30,838 nt of DNA, taken from assembly GCA_035374585.1 (NCBI GenBank), contig DAOSPF010000040.1, positions 1-30,838 of the forward strand, in the 5' to 3' direction. Both the position numbers and the translations under genes were made by a program. The stretch is from JAKPQD01 sp029572965 (lineage in GTDB: Bacteria > Bacteroidota > Bacteroidia > Bacteroidales > DTGW01). Shown piece after piece: positions 8,010 to 16,476 of this stretch (the stretch's first letter is position 1; the number at the start of each line of letters is the position of its first letter). The notes beneath the pieces were generated by a model. The model was not told the DNA's origin, searched no databases, and saw nothing but the letters and a program-made list of their open reading frames with translations.

Positions 8010-10031
8010 ATGTCACAAAAAACACCAGTAATTGTCCAAAATGATACCTGGCTTGCTCCTTTTAGAGATATCATTGTCCACAGAAATGAATTGGTCAATA
8101 AAAAAATAAAAAAATTGGCCCCAACCGGTTCATTAAAAGACTTTGCATTAGGGCATTTATTTTATGGATTGCACAAACAAAACGACGTATGGGTTTTTCG
8201 TGAATGGGCGCCCAATGCTACTGAAATATATCTTGTCGGTGATTTTTCAAAGTGGCTTATCGACAAGCAATTTGCACTTAGAAAGATAGGAAATGGCAAT
8301 TGGCAGTTAGAGGTGCCATCTGACTACATACGACACGGACAACAATACAAATTACTTGTAAAATGGAGCGATGGCGAAGGTTATCGGCTCCCTTCTTATG
8401 CCAACAGGGTAGTGCAGGACGAAGCAACTAAAATATTCAACGCTCAAGTTTGGATGCCCGACAAAGCATACCAGTGGAAAAACAACTTTATCCCTTCCTG
8501 GGATTTCCCGTTGATTTATGAGGCTCATGTCGGGATGTCGTCTGAAGAACCTAAAGTTTCTACTTTCAGAGAGTTTGAAAACAATGTTCTCCCCCGCATT
8601 AAAAAACTTGGTTATAATGCTCTTCAGCTTATGGCCATACAAGAACATCCGTATTATGGCTCATTTGGATACCATGTGTCAAACTTTTTTGCAGTTTCAT
8701 CAAGGTTTGGCACTCCTGATGACTTAAAAAGCCTGATTGACAAGGCGCATGAAATGGGCATTGCTGTTATCATGGATCTTGTACACTCTCATGCTGTAAA
8801 GAATGTATTGGAAGGGTTGGGCTTGTTTGATGGCAACCCTGGCCAGTACTTTCATACCAACGACAGACGTATTCACAAAGCCTGGGACTCGCTCTGTTTT
8901 GATTATGGAAAAAATGAAGTACTACATTTCCTCTTATCTAATTGCCAATATTGGCTGGCCGAATATCGTATTGACGGATTTAGGTTTGACGGGGTAACCA
9001 GCATGTTGTATTACGACCATGGACTTGGAAAAGATTTTACTAATTATAACCAATATTATGATGGCAACCAGGACGAAGATGCTATCGTTTACCTCAGTTT
9101 AGCTAATGAGCTGATACACTCGGTCAACCCAAATGCTATTACCATTGCAGAAGAAATGAGCGGAATGCCTGGGCTTGCTGCACCATTAGCCGCCGGAGGA
9201 ATAGGATTTGACTTTAGGCTGGCTATGGGTATTCCGGACTACTGGATTAAAATTATCAAAGAACTGCCTGACGAACAGTGGAACGTGAGCCAGATGTACT
9301 TCGAATTGTCAAACCACCGCTCAGATGAACGTGCCATATCTTATACCGAATCGCACGACCAGGCTTTGGTAGGCGACAAAACCATTATTTTCAGGCTTGC
9401 CGATAAAGAAATGTACACCCATATGAGCAAATTTGAACCAAGCCTGGTAATAGACAGGGCTATTGCTTTACACAAGATGGCAAGACTTTTTACCATATCT
9501 ACGGCCGGCTCAGGATACCTCAACTTTATGGGCAATGAATTTGGACATCCCGAGTGGATTGACTTTCCACGTGAAGGCAATAGATGGTCTTACCAATATG
9601 CACGCAGACAATGGAGCCTTGCAGACAATAGCACTTTAAAGTATGAATTTCTCAATGATTTTGATGCTTCTATGATTGATTTTATCAGTAAAGCTGCATT
9701 ACATAAAGCCTCATTCCCAACGCTTAACCACGCAGACGAGAAAAACCAAGTCATTTCTTTTGAGCGAAATGAATTTGTCTTTGTTTTTAATTTCAATCCT
9801 TCTCAATCATTTACAGACTATAACATCCCGGTTCACCCAGGCAAGTACCAAATTGTATTTTCTACAGATGACCCCGAATTTGGCGGGTTCAACAGGATAG
9901 ACAAAAGCTATATCTTTTATGCTACAGCCGGAAAGGAGATTACAACACTAAAATCAAATGCTGTGACTTTATATATCCCTTCTCGTACAGCATTTGTATT
10001 GAAAATGTTACCAACAAAGTCTGTGTACTAA
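8010..10031 (+). CDS. glgB: 1,4-alpha-glucan (glycogen) branching enzyme, eukaryote-like GH13
   Basis: The enzyme cuts alpha-1,4 glucan chains and rejoins them through alpha-1,6 bonds to branch glycogen. I use the ATG at 8010 (673 aa); a TTG at 7986 would add eight residues. An N-terminal CBM48-like module (about residues 55-150, WAPNATEIYLVGDFSKW) precedes the GH13 barrel. The barrel has GFRFDGVTSM (nucleophile Asp327), AEEMSGMP (acid/base Glu381) and ESHDQALVGDK (Asp450). Stretches such as FRLAMGIPDYWI, VIDRAIALHKM and YLNFMGNEFGHPEWIDFPR are typical of animal, fungal and plant branching enzymes rather than the E. coli GlgB type. No other glycogen gene is adjacent. The intergenic DNA upstream contains TTG-N20-TAACTTG near 7930-7958, a weak promoter candidate. 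A terminator follows the gene. Confidence 0.95.
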   Translation: MSQKTPVIVQNDTWLAPFRDIIVHRNELVNKKIKKLAPTGSLKDFALGHLFYGLHKQNDVWVFREWAPNATEIYLVGDFSKWLIDKQFALRKIGNGNWQLEVPSDYIRHGQQYKLLVKWSDGEGYRLPSYANRVVQDEATKIFNAQVWMPDKAYQWKNNFIPSWDFPLIYEAHVGMSSEEPKVSTFREFENNVLPRIKKLGYNALQLMAIQEHPYYGSFGYHVSNFFAVSSRFGTPDDLKSLIDKAHEMGIAVIMDLVHSHAVKNVLEGLGLFDGNPGQYFHTNDRRIHKAWDSLCFDYGKNEVLHFLLSNCQYWLAEYRIDGFRFDGVTSMLYYDHGLGKDFTNYNQYYDGNQDEDAIVYLSLANELIHSVNPNAITIAEEMSGMPGLAAPLAAGGIGFDFRLAMGIPDYWIKIIKELPDEQWNVSQMYFELSNHRSDERAISYTESHDQALVGDKTIIFRLADKEMYTHMSKFEPSLVIDRAIALHKMARLFTISTAGSGYLNFMGNEFGHPEWIDFPREGNRWSYQYARRQWSLADNSTLKYEFLNDFDASMIDFISKAALHKASFPTLNHADEKNQVISFERNEFVFVFNFNPSQSFTDYNIPVHPGKYQIVFSTDDPEFGGFNRIDKSYIFYATAGKEITTLKSNAVTLYIPSRTAFVLKMLPTKSVY

Positions 10032-10096
10032 ATTAGAAATAACATGAAACCATTTGACCATTTCAAACTTATTTACTTTTCAACTTGCTCAAATTG

Positions 10097-10143
10097 GCCT
10101 GCTTGTTGATTTTTGTTGTTAAAACAGCAAAGAGCAGGCTTTT
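10097..10143 (+). terminator. rho-independent terminator downstream of glgB
   Basis: Arms GCCTGC TTGTTG and CAGCAA...GCAGGC (10097-10139) form an interrupted stem of about 12 bp, followed by TTTTG. It lies about 65 bp after the glgB stop, at the start of the 560-bp gene-free stretch 10032-10592. The rest of that stretch holds the palindrome at 10341-10391, a promoter candidate, and otherwise featureless AT-rich sequence. Confidence 0.6.
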
Positions 10144-10324
10144 GTCAGATTTTTTCAGAATACTGTTTTACAAAGAAAAATTTACTTTTTTCGACAATTA
10201 TGCTGCTAAAATCTTAAAACGAGCATGATAGAAACTGTTTGATGTTATTTACAAATTCTTAATTAATACTTAATTTGGGTTAAAAAATTATTTACCGATG
10301 ATACAAAATAAAATTCCATGATTT

Positions 10325-10407
10325 ATATCACATGCAATGCCGTTTAGTTAAGAGCGTCCGCAGGACCTGTCGGCGTTCTTTTAACTAAACGACAACGATA
10401 TCACATG
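10325..10407. repeat. long palindrome flanked by 10-bp direct repeats (MITE-like)
   Basis: CGTTTAGTTAAGAGCG (10341-10356) pairs with CGTTCTTTTAACTAAACG (10374-10391), giving a stem of about 16 bp with one G/T mismatch and two unpaired T, around a GC-rich 17-base core that itself begins CCG and ends CGG. The identical 10-mer ATATCACATG lies on both sides (10325-10334 and 10398-10407), like a target-site duplication. It contains no ORF. It could be a miniature palindromic insertion or a structured regulatory element. A simple terminator is less likely, as no T-run follows. Confidence 0.6.
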
Positions 10408-10556
10408 TTACATCGCCCAACATTGATAGTATCAAAAAACTCTACCCTAAACAGGGCTAAATACCAACAGCAACGTTTCAAATTCGAAAATGAAATAAAT
10501 TTACAGGTTAGACAAAATTTCTATTAAATTTCATATTTTTACTAATTGTACAGTTA

Positions 10557-10564
10557 TATATTTG
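10557..10564 (+). promoter_or_regulatory. candidate -7 promoter element for the HAMP-GAF gene
   Basis: TATATTTG matches TAnnTTTG exactly and lies 28 bases upstream of the ATG at 10593, implying a short leader. The -33 region is AT-rich without a clear TTG at the right distance. Confidence 0.4.
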
Positions 10565-10592
10565 AGCGAACATAACCATAAATATTTGATGA

Positions 10593-12239
10593 ATGAAATT
10601 ACGTTTGACCATATCTGCTAAAATCATACTTGGATTTGGAGTGCTGATTATTGCCTGCCTTCTCAATATGTGGTTTTTCTACAATGTTTTACAAAAAAAC
10701 CAAGAGCAAAATAAGAAATTTGAAGAACTCTACGACCCATCAATTAGCAATTTTGAACAGTTGCAAAATCAAGTGTATGCCGCTCGTTTACTTATAAAAA
10801 ACTGGGTTTATATAGAAAGCGAAACCGTCACGCCAGATAAGCTTAGTTTGATGGATATTATGGAATTGAAAATCCCTTATTTAACAGATAAATTAATAAA
10901 GCTTTCGCCACAGTGGCCCCGTACCGATCAGATTATTTATAATGATATACAAATCTTGCTTAATGACAGCTTGGCATTGCTATATACTTTTGTTTCAAAG
11001 ACCTTTAATTCCCCAGAAGCGTACCAGCTAAAGAACGAGAAAGTATTATTAAAACCAGATTTCAACAAAACTCTTGACCGAATATGCGATAAAATTAATA
11101 CCAAAACAACTATTCTTCTTAAAAACCAGCAAGAACGCTCCAATTCATTGAAAGCCTCACTAAACGCCACTTATACCCATACTCGCAGCATGATCTTGTT
11201 TTCTACTATTGTACTTATCCTTATTGGTTTAGGCATTAGTATTTACACCATTCATTCGTTGATAGGGCCTATAAATTATATCAAAAAGATTCTTTTCAAA
11301 ATGGGCAAAGGTATTTTGCCAGCTGAAAAACTCAGGGAGCGTAATGATGAAATTGGAGAAATGGCCGTAGCATTAAATTCTCTAGTACGAGGGTTGAAAG
11401 AAATATCAAACTTTTCTATAGAAATAGGAAAAGGAAACTTCAATAGCAATTTTACGCCTCTCAGTGATGATGACATTCTGGGCAATTCGTTGATAAAGAT
11501 GCGCGAAGAACTTAGTAATGCTGCATTGGAAGAAGTAAAACGCAAAAAAGAGGATGAACACCGCAATTGGACCACTCAGGGCATCGCCAAGTTTTCTGAA
11601 ATACTGCGACAAAACTCTTCTGACCTTCAAGAATTGTCCAATAATATTATCAGTAACCTGGTAAACTATTTAGGGGCCAATCAAGGAGGGATTTTCATTG
11701 TTAATGATTCTTCTCTTGAAGGGATAACAATAGATATGACCGGATGTTATGCTTATAACCGCCAAAAATTTTTAAAAAGAGAATTCAAGCCGGGTGAAGG
11801 ATTAATTGGACGTTGCTATTTAGAGCGTGAGACAATTTTTCTTACTGAAATTCCTAAGGATTATATAAAAATCACTTCGGGTATGGGCGAAGACAACCCG
11901 ACTTGTCTTATTGTTGTCCCACTATTGTACAATGACAAGGTCTTTGGGGTTATTGAAATAGCATCTTTCAACATTTTCGAACAATTTCAAATAGACTTTG
12001 TTGAAAAAATAGCATCGAGTATAGCTTCTACCATTTCTGTTGTTAAAATCAACATACAAACCAATAAACTGCTTGAACAATCGCGCCAACAAGCTGAAGA
12101 AATGGCTTCGCAAGAGGAAGAAATGCGACAAAACATGGAGGAATTGAGGGCAACACAAGAAGAGTCTGCCCGTAAAGAAGCTGCATTGCTCAAAGAGCTG
12201 AAAGAACTAAAAAAACGAATGGAAAAATATGAACTGTAA
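10593..12239 (+). CDS. membrane sensor with tandem HAMP-like segments, GAF domain and coiled coil; no output domain
   Basis: The 548-residue inner-membrane protein has TM1 at about residues 10-30, an extracytoplasmic helical sensor of about 165 residues (4HB_MCP-like spacing), and TM2 at about 200-222. A HAMP domain (about 223-275, ending NDEIGEMAVALNSLV) is followed by what looks like a second HAMP-type helix (DDDILGNSLIKMREEL, about 292-307). A GAF domain (about 350-485: FKPGEGLIGRCYLERETIFL, PLLYNDKVFGVIEIAS) leads to a C-terminal coiled coil rich in Glu and Gln (about 490-548). I see no histidine-kinase DHp/ATPase, no MCP hairpin, and no cyclase or phosphatase domain. It must act through a partner, as the coiled coil suggests. 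It is monocistronic, with a candidate promoter upstream and a terminator downstream. Confidence 0.85.
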   Translation: MKLRLTISAKIILGFGVLIIACLLNMWFFYNVLQKNQEQNKKFEELYDPSISNFEQLQNQVYAARLLIKNWVYIESETVTPDKLSLMDIMELKIPYLTDKLIKLSPQWPRTDQIIYNDIQILLNDSLALLYTFVSKTFNSPEAYQLKNEKVLLKPDFNKTLDRICDKINTKTTILLKNQQERSNSLKASLNATYTHTRSMILFSTIVLILIGLGISIYTIHSLIGPINYIKKILFKMGKGILPAEKLRERNDEIGEMAVALNSLVRGLKEISNFSIEIGKGNFNSNFTPLSDDDILGNSLIKMREELSNAALEEVKRKKEDEHRNWTTQGIAKFSEILRQNSSDLQELSNNIISNLVNYLGANQGGIFIVNDSSLEGITIDMTGCYAYNRQKFLKREFKPGEGLIGRCYLERETIFLTEIPKDYIKITSGMGEDNPTCLIVVPLLYNDKVFGVIEIASFNIFEQFQIDFVEKIASSIASTISVVKINIQTNKLLEQSRQQAEEMASQEEEMRQNMEELRATQEESARKEAALLKELKELKKRMEKYEL

Positions 12240-12260
12240 AAAAGTAAGATAAGATGAAAA

Positions 12261-12297
12261 AATAGACCATCTCAGATAAAAATTGAGACGATCTATT
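12261..12297. terminator. bidirectional terminator between convergent genes
   Basis: AATAGACCATCTCA pairs with TGAGACGATCTATT across a 9-base loop, with two mismatches. It is A-rich on the left and T-rich on the right. It sits 22 bp after the sensor stop and 14 bp before the transporter stop, where both transcripts need to end. Confidence 0.6.
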
Positions 12298-12311
12298 TAA
12301 TTAATATCAAT

Positions 12312-13610
12312 TTATTCAATATCTTTTTCATTTACAGCATCAAGCTTTGGCAGTAAAATCTGAATTACGATTAAAGCAAACACATAAATCAGGCCGGCAA
12401 ACAAGAAAGCAAAGAAATAAGCTGAAGGGCCGCTATCATCCAATACCTTACCTAATGAAAGGTCTGCCACTACGCCAGCTAAAGCTCCTACCAGCCCACC
12501 AATGCCAACTACTGAAGCAACGGCCTTTTTAGGAAATACATCTGACACTACAGTAAAGAGGTTGGCCGACCAGGCTTGATGCCCTGCCGCAGCCAAAGCA
12601 ATCAGGATGATAGCTATCCATGGATTATTTGTTTGGGTTGCAAAACATACCGGAAGAATAAATAATACGCAAATTAACAAACTTATTTTGCGCGCTTTGT
12701 TAAGGGTCCAACCCATTGTCATCAGATATTTCGAAATGTATCCGCCTGCAATACTGCCAATATCAGCCATAACATAAATAACTATCATAGGAAGAGCCAA
12801 TTGACTGAGCTGCAAGTGAAACTTATCAGTAAGAAAGAATGTAGCCCAAAAAAGATAAAACCACCATGCGGCATCTGTAAGTTTTCCTAAAGAAAACGCC
12901 CAAGTCTGTTTGAACCGAAACAATTTAGACCATTTCACTTGGCTGGGAGTTTCTATTCCCGAATCTGCTTCAATATAGTCCAACTCAGCCTTGGTAACCT
13001 TCGGATGAAACTGAGGTAAGCGATAAGTCCGCCACCACAAAAACACCCAAATAGCACTAAAAGTACCAGATACAAGAAATGCAAACTGCCAGTTTTCGCC
13101 AGTAGCAGAATTTACAACCAGCGGGATAATCAAAGGAGCCAAAATAGCCCCAACATTGCTCCCTGCATTAAAGATACCTGTTGCAAAAGCCCTGTCTTTT
13201 TTGGGGAACCACTCTGCCACAGTCTTGATAGCAGCCGGGAAGTTACCGGATTCTCCAAAACCAAGGCCAAAACGGGCTGTAATAAAACCAATAAGACTAA
13301 AAGCCGGTTGTACCAATGCATGCATCATGCCAAATATGCTCCATATAGCAATAGAAATTGTATAACCTAAGCGAACGCCCACCTTATCGATTATACTTCC
13401 CATAAATAGCAAACCAAAAGCATAAGCTACCTTAAACGACACATTAATTAGGGCATAATCAGAGTTTGACCAGTGAAAAACCTTATCTCTTAAGGTTGGG
13501 CCCAATACCCCCAAAATACTCCTGTCAAGGTAATTGATAGTAGTGGCTAAAAAAATTAAAGCTAAAATACGATAACGGTATTTCCCAATAGTCTTTGTAT
13601 TTACAGTCAT
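12312..13610 (-). CDS. exuT: MFS hexuronate transporter, ExuT-like (anion:cation symporter family)
   Basis: The 432-residue inner-membrane protein has about 12 hydrophobic helices. It begins with the family pattern YRYRILALIFLATTINYLDR and carries GFGESGNFPAAIKTVAEWFPKKDRAFATGIFNAGSN, a signature of ExuT-type hexuronate and related sugar-acid importers in the MFS anion:cation symporter group. Substrates in this family are taken up with H+ or Na+. Glucuronate is inferred from position: it is the last gene of the kdgK-eda-SDR-uxuA arm, 72 bp after uxuA. The intervening gap holds a 22-bp inverted repeat (13637-13658) that might set differential expression. Galacturonate or another uronate as substrate is possible, but no galacturonate-specific genes are present here. 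Confidence 0.88.
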   Translation of the reverse strand: MTVNTKTIGKYRYRILALIFLATTINYLDRSILGVLGPTLRDKVFHWSNSDYALINVSFKVAYAFGLLFMGSIIDKVGVRLGYTISIAIWSIFGMMHALVQPAFSLIGFITARFGLGFGESGNFPAAIKTVAEWFPKKDRAFATGIFNAGSNVGAILAPLIIPLVVNSATGENWQFAFLVSGTFSAIWVFLWWRTYRLPQFHPKVTKAELDYIEADSGIETPSQVKWSKLFRFKQTWAFSLGKLTDAAWWFYLFWATFFLTDKFHLQLSQLALPMIVIYVMADIGSIAGGYISKYLMTMGWTLNKARKISLLICVLFILPVCFATQTNNPWIAIILIALAAAGHQAWSANLFTVVSDVFPKKAVASVVGIGGLVGALAGVVADLSLGKVLDDSGPSAYFFAFLFAGLIYVFALIVIQILLPKLDAVNEKDIE

Positions 13611-13636
13611 TTTAGACCTATTTACAGATTTATAAT

Positions 13637-13658
13637 TTGTAAATATAAGTATTTACAA
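13637..13658. promoter_or_regulatory. 22-bp inverted repeat between uxuA and the transporter gene
   Basis: The arms TTGTAAATA and TATTTACAA are perfect inverses around TAAG. The repeat sits 24 bp after the uxuA stop and 27 bp before the transporter start. It is too AT-rich for a stable terminator, so it may be an operator or an mRNA processing hairpin. It does not resemble the LacI-type operator at 17645. Confidence 0.4.
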
Positions 13659-13682
13659 CAATCTCACCTTCTGATACAGACT

Positions 13683-14873
13683 TTATTTATTCAAAATAGA
13701 ATTTCTAATGCCTATTTCCAATCCCCTCAATTCTGCTAAGCCTTTCATACGACCATAAAGCGAATAGCCAGGATAAAACTTGCGTCCTATATCACCCAGC
13801 ATAAGGTTTCCATGATCGGGACGCATTGGGATTTGCCAATCTTTGCGGCCTTCTTTTTTACGTTTTTCTTCTTCCAATACCAGTGTTTTCATCACTTCAT
13901 AAAGGTCAACATCGCCATTGAAAACATAATCTTCATGAAAATTGCCAGATTCATCACGTTTTACATTGCGCAAATGAGTAAAGTTAATGCGATGGGCTAA
14001 AGTTTTAGCAATAAGCGGGCAATTGTTAAAGCTTCCGGCCCCTAATGAGCCCGTACATAAGGTGATGCCATTAGCAGGAGAATCAACCGCACTGACAATA
14101 TCTTTTAAATCTTCCAACGTACTAACAACACGTGGTAAACCCAATACAGGGCGTGGAGGATCGTCAGGGTGGATTGCCATGCGAATTCCTACCTCCTCTG
14201 CCACAGGAATCACTTCTTTTAAGAAAAGAATAAGATGTACTTTAAGCTTCTCTCTTGAAATCCCTTTATATTGATCAAGAGCTTCATGTAATTGTTCAAG
14301 GGTAAAAGAGTCGTCCGAACCTGGAAGGCCTTGCATAACAACCTTTTTTAGATTTTCAATATCTTCATTGCTCATTGACTCATATACTTTCTTAGCTTCT
14401 GCAATTTGCTCAGCAGTATATTTGGCCTCTTCGCCCGAACGTTTTAATATAAACAGTTCAAATGCAAGAAAATTTGAAAATTTAAATTCCAAAGCATAAG
14501 AACCATCGGGAAATTTCATATCCAGACTTGTCCTTGACCAGTCCAATACGGGCATGAAATTGTAGCAAACAGTGTCAATACCACATTTAGAAAGGTTACG
14601 TAAAGTTTCTTTATAGTTCTCAATACGCTGCTGATAACTACCAGTGCGCTTTTTTATATCTTCATGTACAGGGACACTTTCTACAACTGACCAACGCATC
14701 CCGGCATCTTCAATCATTTTCTTGCGTTTCATGATTTCTTCTACCGGCCAAACTTCCCCATAAGGGATTTGGTGTAATGCATTAACAATGCCAGTTGCCC
14801 CAGTTTGTCTTATTTCTTGCAAGGTAATTGGGTCATTAGGCCCATACCAACGCCATGTTTGTTCTAATGCCAT
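13683..14873 (-). CDS. uxuA: mannonate dehydratase
   Basis: UxuA dehydrates D-mannonate to 2-keto-3-deoxy-D-gluconate (KDG), the third step of glucuronate breakdown in the cytosol; the family is metal dependent. The 396 residues match the family. Recognisable segments are the start TWRWYGPNDPITL, IVNALHQIPYGEVW, VESVPVHEDIK, CYNFMPVLDWSRT, AIHPDDPPRPVLGLPRVVS, LCTGSLGA, THLRNVKR and MRPDHG. It is the fourth gene of the minus-strand catabolic arm. The 97-bp gap from the SDR stop to its start is filled by the dispersed AT-rich repeat (14874-14970), so its leader comes from that element. Intact and unremarkable otherwise. Confidence 0.97.
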   Translation of the reverse strand: MALEQTWRWYGPNDPITLQEIRQTGATGIVNALHQIPYGEVWPVEEIMKRKKMIEDAGMRWSVVESVPVHEDIKKRTGSYQQRIENYKETLRNLSKCGIDTVCYNFMPVLDWSRTSLDMKFPDGSYALEFKFSNFLAFELFILKRSGEEAKYTAEQIAEAKKVYESMSNEDIENLKKVVMQGLPGSDDSFTLEQLHEALDQYKGISREKLKVHLILFLKEVIPVAEEVGIRMAIHPDDPPRPVLGLPRVVSTLEDLKDIVSAVDSPANGITLCTGSLGAGSFNNCPLIAKTLAHRINFTHLRNVKRDESGNFHEDYVFNGDVDLYEVMKTLVLEEEKRKKEGRKDWQIPMRPDHGNLMLGDIGRKFYPGYSLYGRMKGLAELRGLEIGIRNSILNK

Positions 14874-14973
14874 AATATTAATTTGAAAATGTGAGAATTA
14901 GCAAATTCGAAAATGTAAAAAAATTTTATCTTTATTCATCAGCTAATTAGCAAATTAGATAATTGGCTAATTA
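14874..14973 (-). repeat. dispersed intergenic element between SDR and uxuA
   Basis: On the minus strand the element starts at the TAA of the SDR gene with degenerate octamers (TTAGCCAA, TTATCTAA, TTTGCTAA), passes a variable middle, and ends in a block that on the plus strand reads AATTTGAAAATGTGAGAATT, ending a few bases before the uxuA ATG. The same block and layout occur between kdgK and eda (16477-16565). The octamer also forms the array at 1-54. Confidence 0.75.
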
Positions 14974-15795
14974 CACTCCGCTATAGGCTTCAAAACCACC
15001 GTCAATAGGCAATACTACGCCTGTAACGAATTTAGAAGCATTGCTTGAGAGGAATATCACCGCTCCAATCAACTCATCTGCTTCGCCAAAACGGCCCATA
15101 GGGGTATTGGCTATAACAGTTTTACCTCTGTCAGTATAACTGCCGTCTTCGTTGATTAACAGAGCACGATTTTGGTCACCAATAAAGAATCCGGGGGCTA
15201 AAGCATTAACACGTATGCCATCACCAAATTTAATGGCCATTTCCATAGACATCCATCGGGTAAAATTGCTTACTGCTGCCTTAGCGGCAGAATACCCAAG
15301 CTGACGGCTGATAGCCCTGAAAGCGGCCATAGATGAAATGTTAATAACGCACCCTTTCTTGTTTTTAGCCATATCTTTAGTAAAAACAATGGTAGGCAAT
15401 ACAGTACCATTGAGATTGAGGTTTACTACCTTCTCAAAATCAGGCACCTTAAGGTCAAAGATAGTCTGGTCAGGCATAATGCTTGCCCCGGCCATATTTC
15501 CACCGGCAAGATTTATCAAAACATCAATATCGCCAAAGTCTTTGTTTATTTCATCACGGGTTTTTTCTAAAACCGACAAATCCAACACGTTGGTTTCATA
15601 GGCTTTTGCTACACCGCCATTTTTATTAATTAATTCTGCCCTTTTCTGAGCATTTTCAATACGTATATCAAGTAAAGCAACCTTAGCCCCTGCTTTAGCA
15701 ATACCTTCAGCAATTGCTCCAGCCAAAACGCCACCTCCACCTGTTAGTACATACACTTTATCTTTTATCCCAAAAAGTTCTTCTGTGTAACTCAT
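14971..15795 (-). CDS. SDR-family oxidoreductase, probable D-fructuronate reductase (D-mannonate forming)
   Basis: The 274-residue protein is a classical short-chain dehydrogenase. It has the cofactor loop TGGGGVLAG (residues 18-26), LINLAGGN, and the catalytic set Ser155 (INISSM), Tyr168 and Lys172 (YSAAK). Its place between eda and uxuA, in a cluster otherwise lacking UxuB, implies that it reduces fructuronate to mannonate with NAD(P)H, as SDR enzymes do in several Bacteroidota and Firmicutes glucuronate clusters. Activity on another keto-acid sugar cannot be excluded from sequence. The Asp43 region (LLDIR) at the end of the second strand suggests preference for NAD(H). It starts 6 bp after the eda stop, so they are translated together. 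The dispersed repeat follows its stop codon directly. Confidence 0.88.
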   Translation of the reverse strand: MSYTEELFGIKDKVYVLTGGGGVLAGAIAEGIAKAGAKVALLDIRIENAQKRAELINKNGGVAKAYETNVLDLSVLEKTRDEINKDFGDIDVLINLAGGNMAGASIMPDQTIFDLKVPDFEKVVNLNLNGTVLPTIVFTKDMAKNKKGCVINISSMAAFRAISRQLGYSAAKAAVSNFTRWMSMEMAIKFGDGIRVNALAPGFFIGDQNRALLINEDGSYTDRGKTVIANTPMGRFGEADELIGAVIFLSSNASKFVTGVVLPIDGGFEAYSGV

Positions 15796-15801
15796 ATTTT
15801 T

Positions 15802-16476
15802 TTATTTATTTCTAACCTTTTTAATAATATTTAAAACGTCTTTTACCTTCCTGGCAAGGTCTTCATAACTATTATTTTTGACAACATCATTACTTACAAG
15901 GTTTGAACCCATGCCTACACATACAACGCCCGCATCAAACCATTTGCGAAGGTTTTCTTCCTCAGGCTCAACACCTCCTGTAGGCATAATGCTTGACCAG
16001 GGACATGGAGCCTTAACAGCCTTAACAAAATCAGGGCCTCCCACTTGTTTTGCAGGGAAAATCTTCACTATTTCGGCACCAAGCTCTTCTGCTCTTGATA
16101 TTTCGTTGAGCGAACCGCAGCCCGGAGCCCATAAAACTTTGCGACGGTTGCAGGCAATGGCCATATCTTCCTTCAATAGCGGAGATACAATGAAATTTGC
16201 GCCTAATTGTATATACAAAGAAGCTGTTGCTCCATCAACAACAGAACCAACGCCAAGTATCATGCCTGGCAATTCACTAAGCGCATATTTATTGAGCTCT
16301 GCAAACACCTCATGGGCAAAATCGCCCCTGTTGGTAAATTCAAAAACCCTTGCACCGCCATCATAGCATGCTTTCAATACTTTTTTGCATGCTTCAACGT
16401 TTGCGTTATAAAAAACAGGTACCAGTCCTGTTTCTTGCATCGCCGATGCCACTTGTATCCTGGTATATTTTGCCAT
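15802..16476 (-). CDS. eda: KDPG/KHG aldolase
   Basis: This class I aldolase splits 2-keto-3-deoxy-6-phosphogluconate into pyruvate and glyceraldehyde 3-phosphate, the last step of the route. At 224 residues it has the family fold. Key segments are GLVPVFYN, VFEFTNRGD with Glu46 (equivalent of the catalytic Glu in E. coli Eda), ILGVGSVVDGATA, GANFIVSP, and AEIVKIFPA with Lys138, the Schiff-base lysine. MPTGGVEPEEENL closes the phosphate-binding part. It lies second in the arm, 86 bp after kdgK, with that gap filled by the dispersed repeat, and 6 bp before the SDR gene. The enzyme is intact. Confidence 0.96.
   Translation of the reverse strand: MAKYTRIQVASAMQETGLVPVFYNANVEACKKVLKACYDGGARVFEFTNRGDFAHEVFAELNKYALSELPGMILGVGSVVDGATASLYIQLGANFIVSPLLKEDMAIACNRRKVLWAPGCGSLNEISRAEELGAEIVKIFPAKQVGGPDFVKAVKAPCPWSSIMPTGGVEPEEENLRKWFDAGVVCVGMGSNLVSNDVVKNNSYEDLARKVKDVLNIIKKVRNK

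Noticed and set aside
15878..16366. 162-codon open frame antisense to eda
   Set aside because: Eda is intact with its catalytic residues, and the antisense translation looks like low-complexity shadow sequence.
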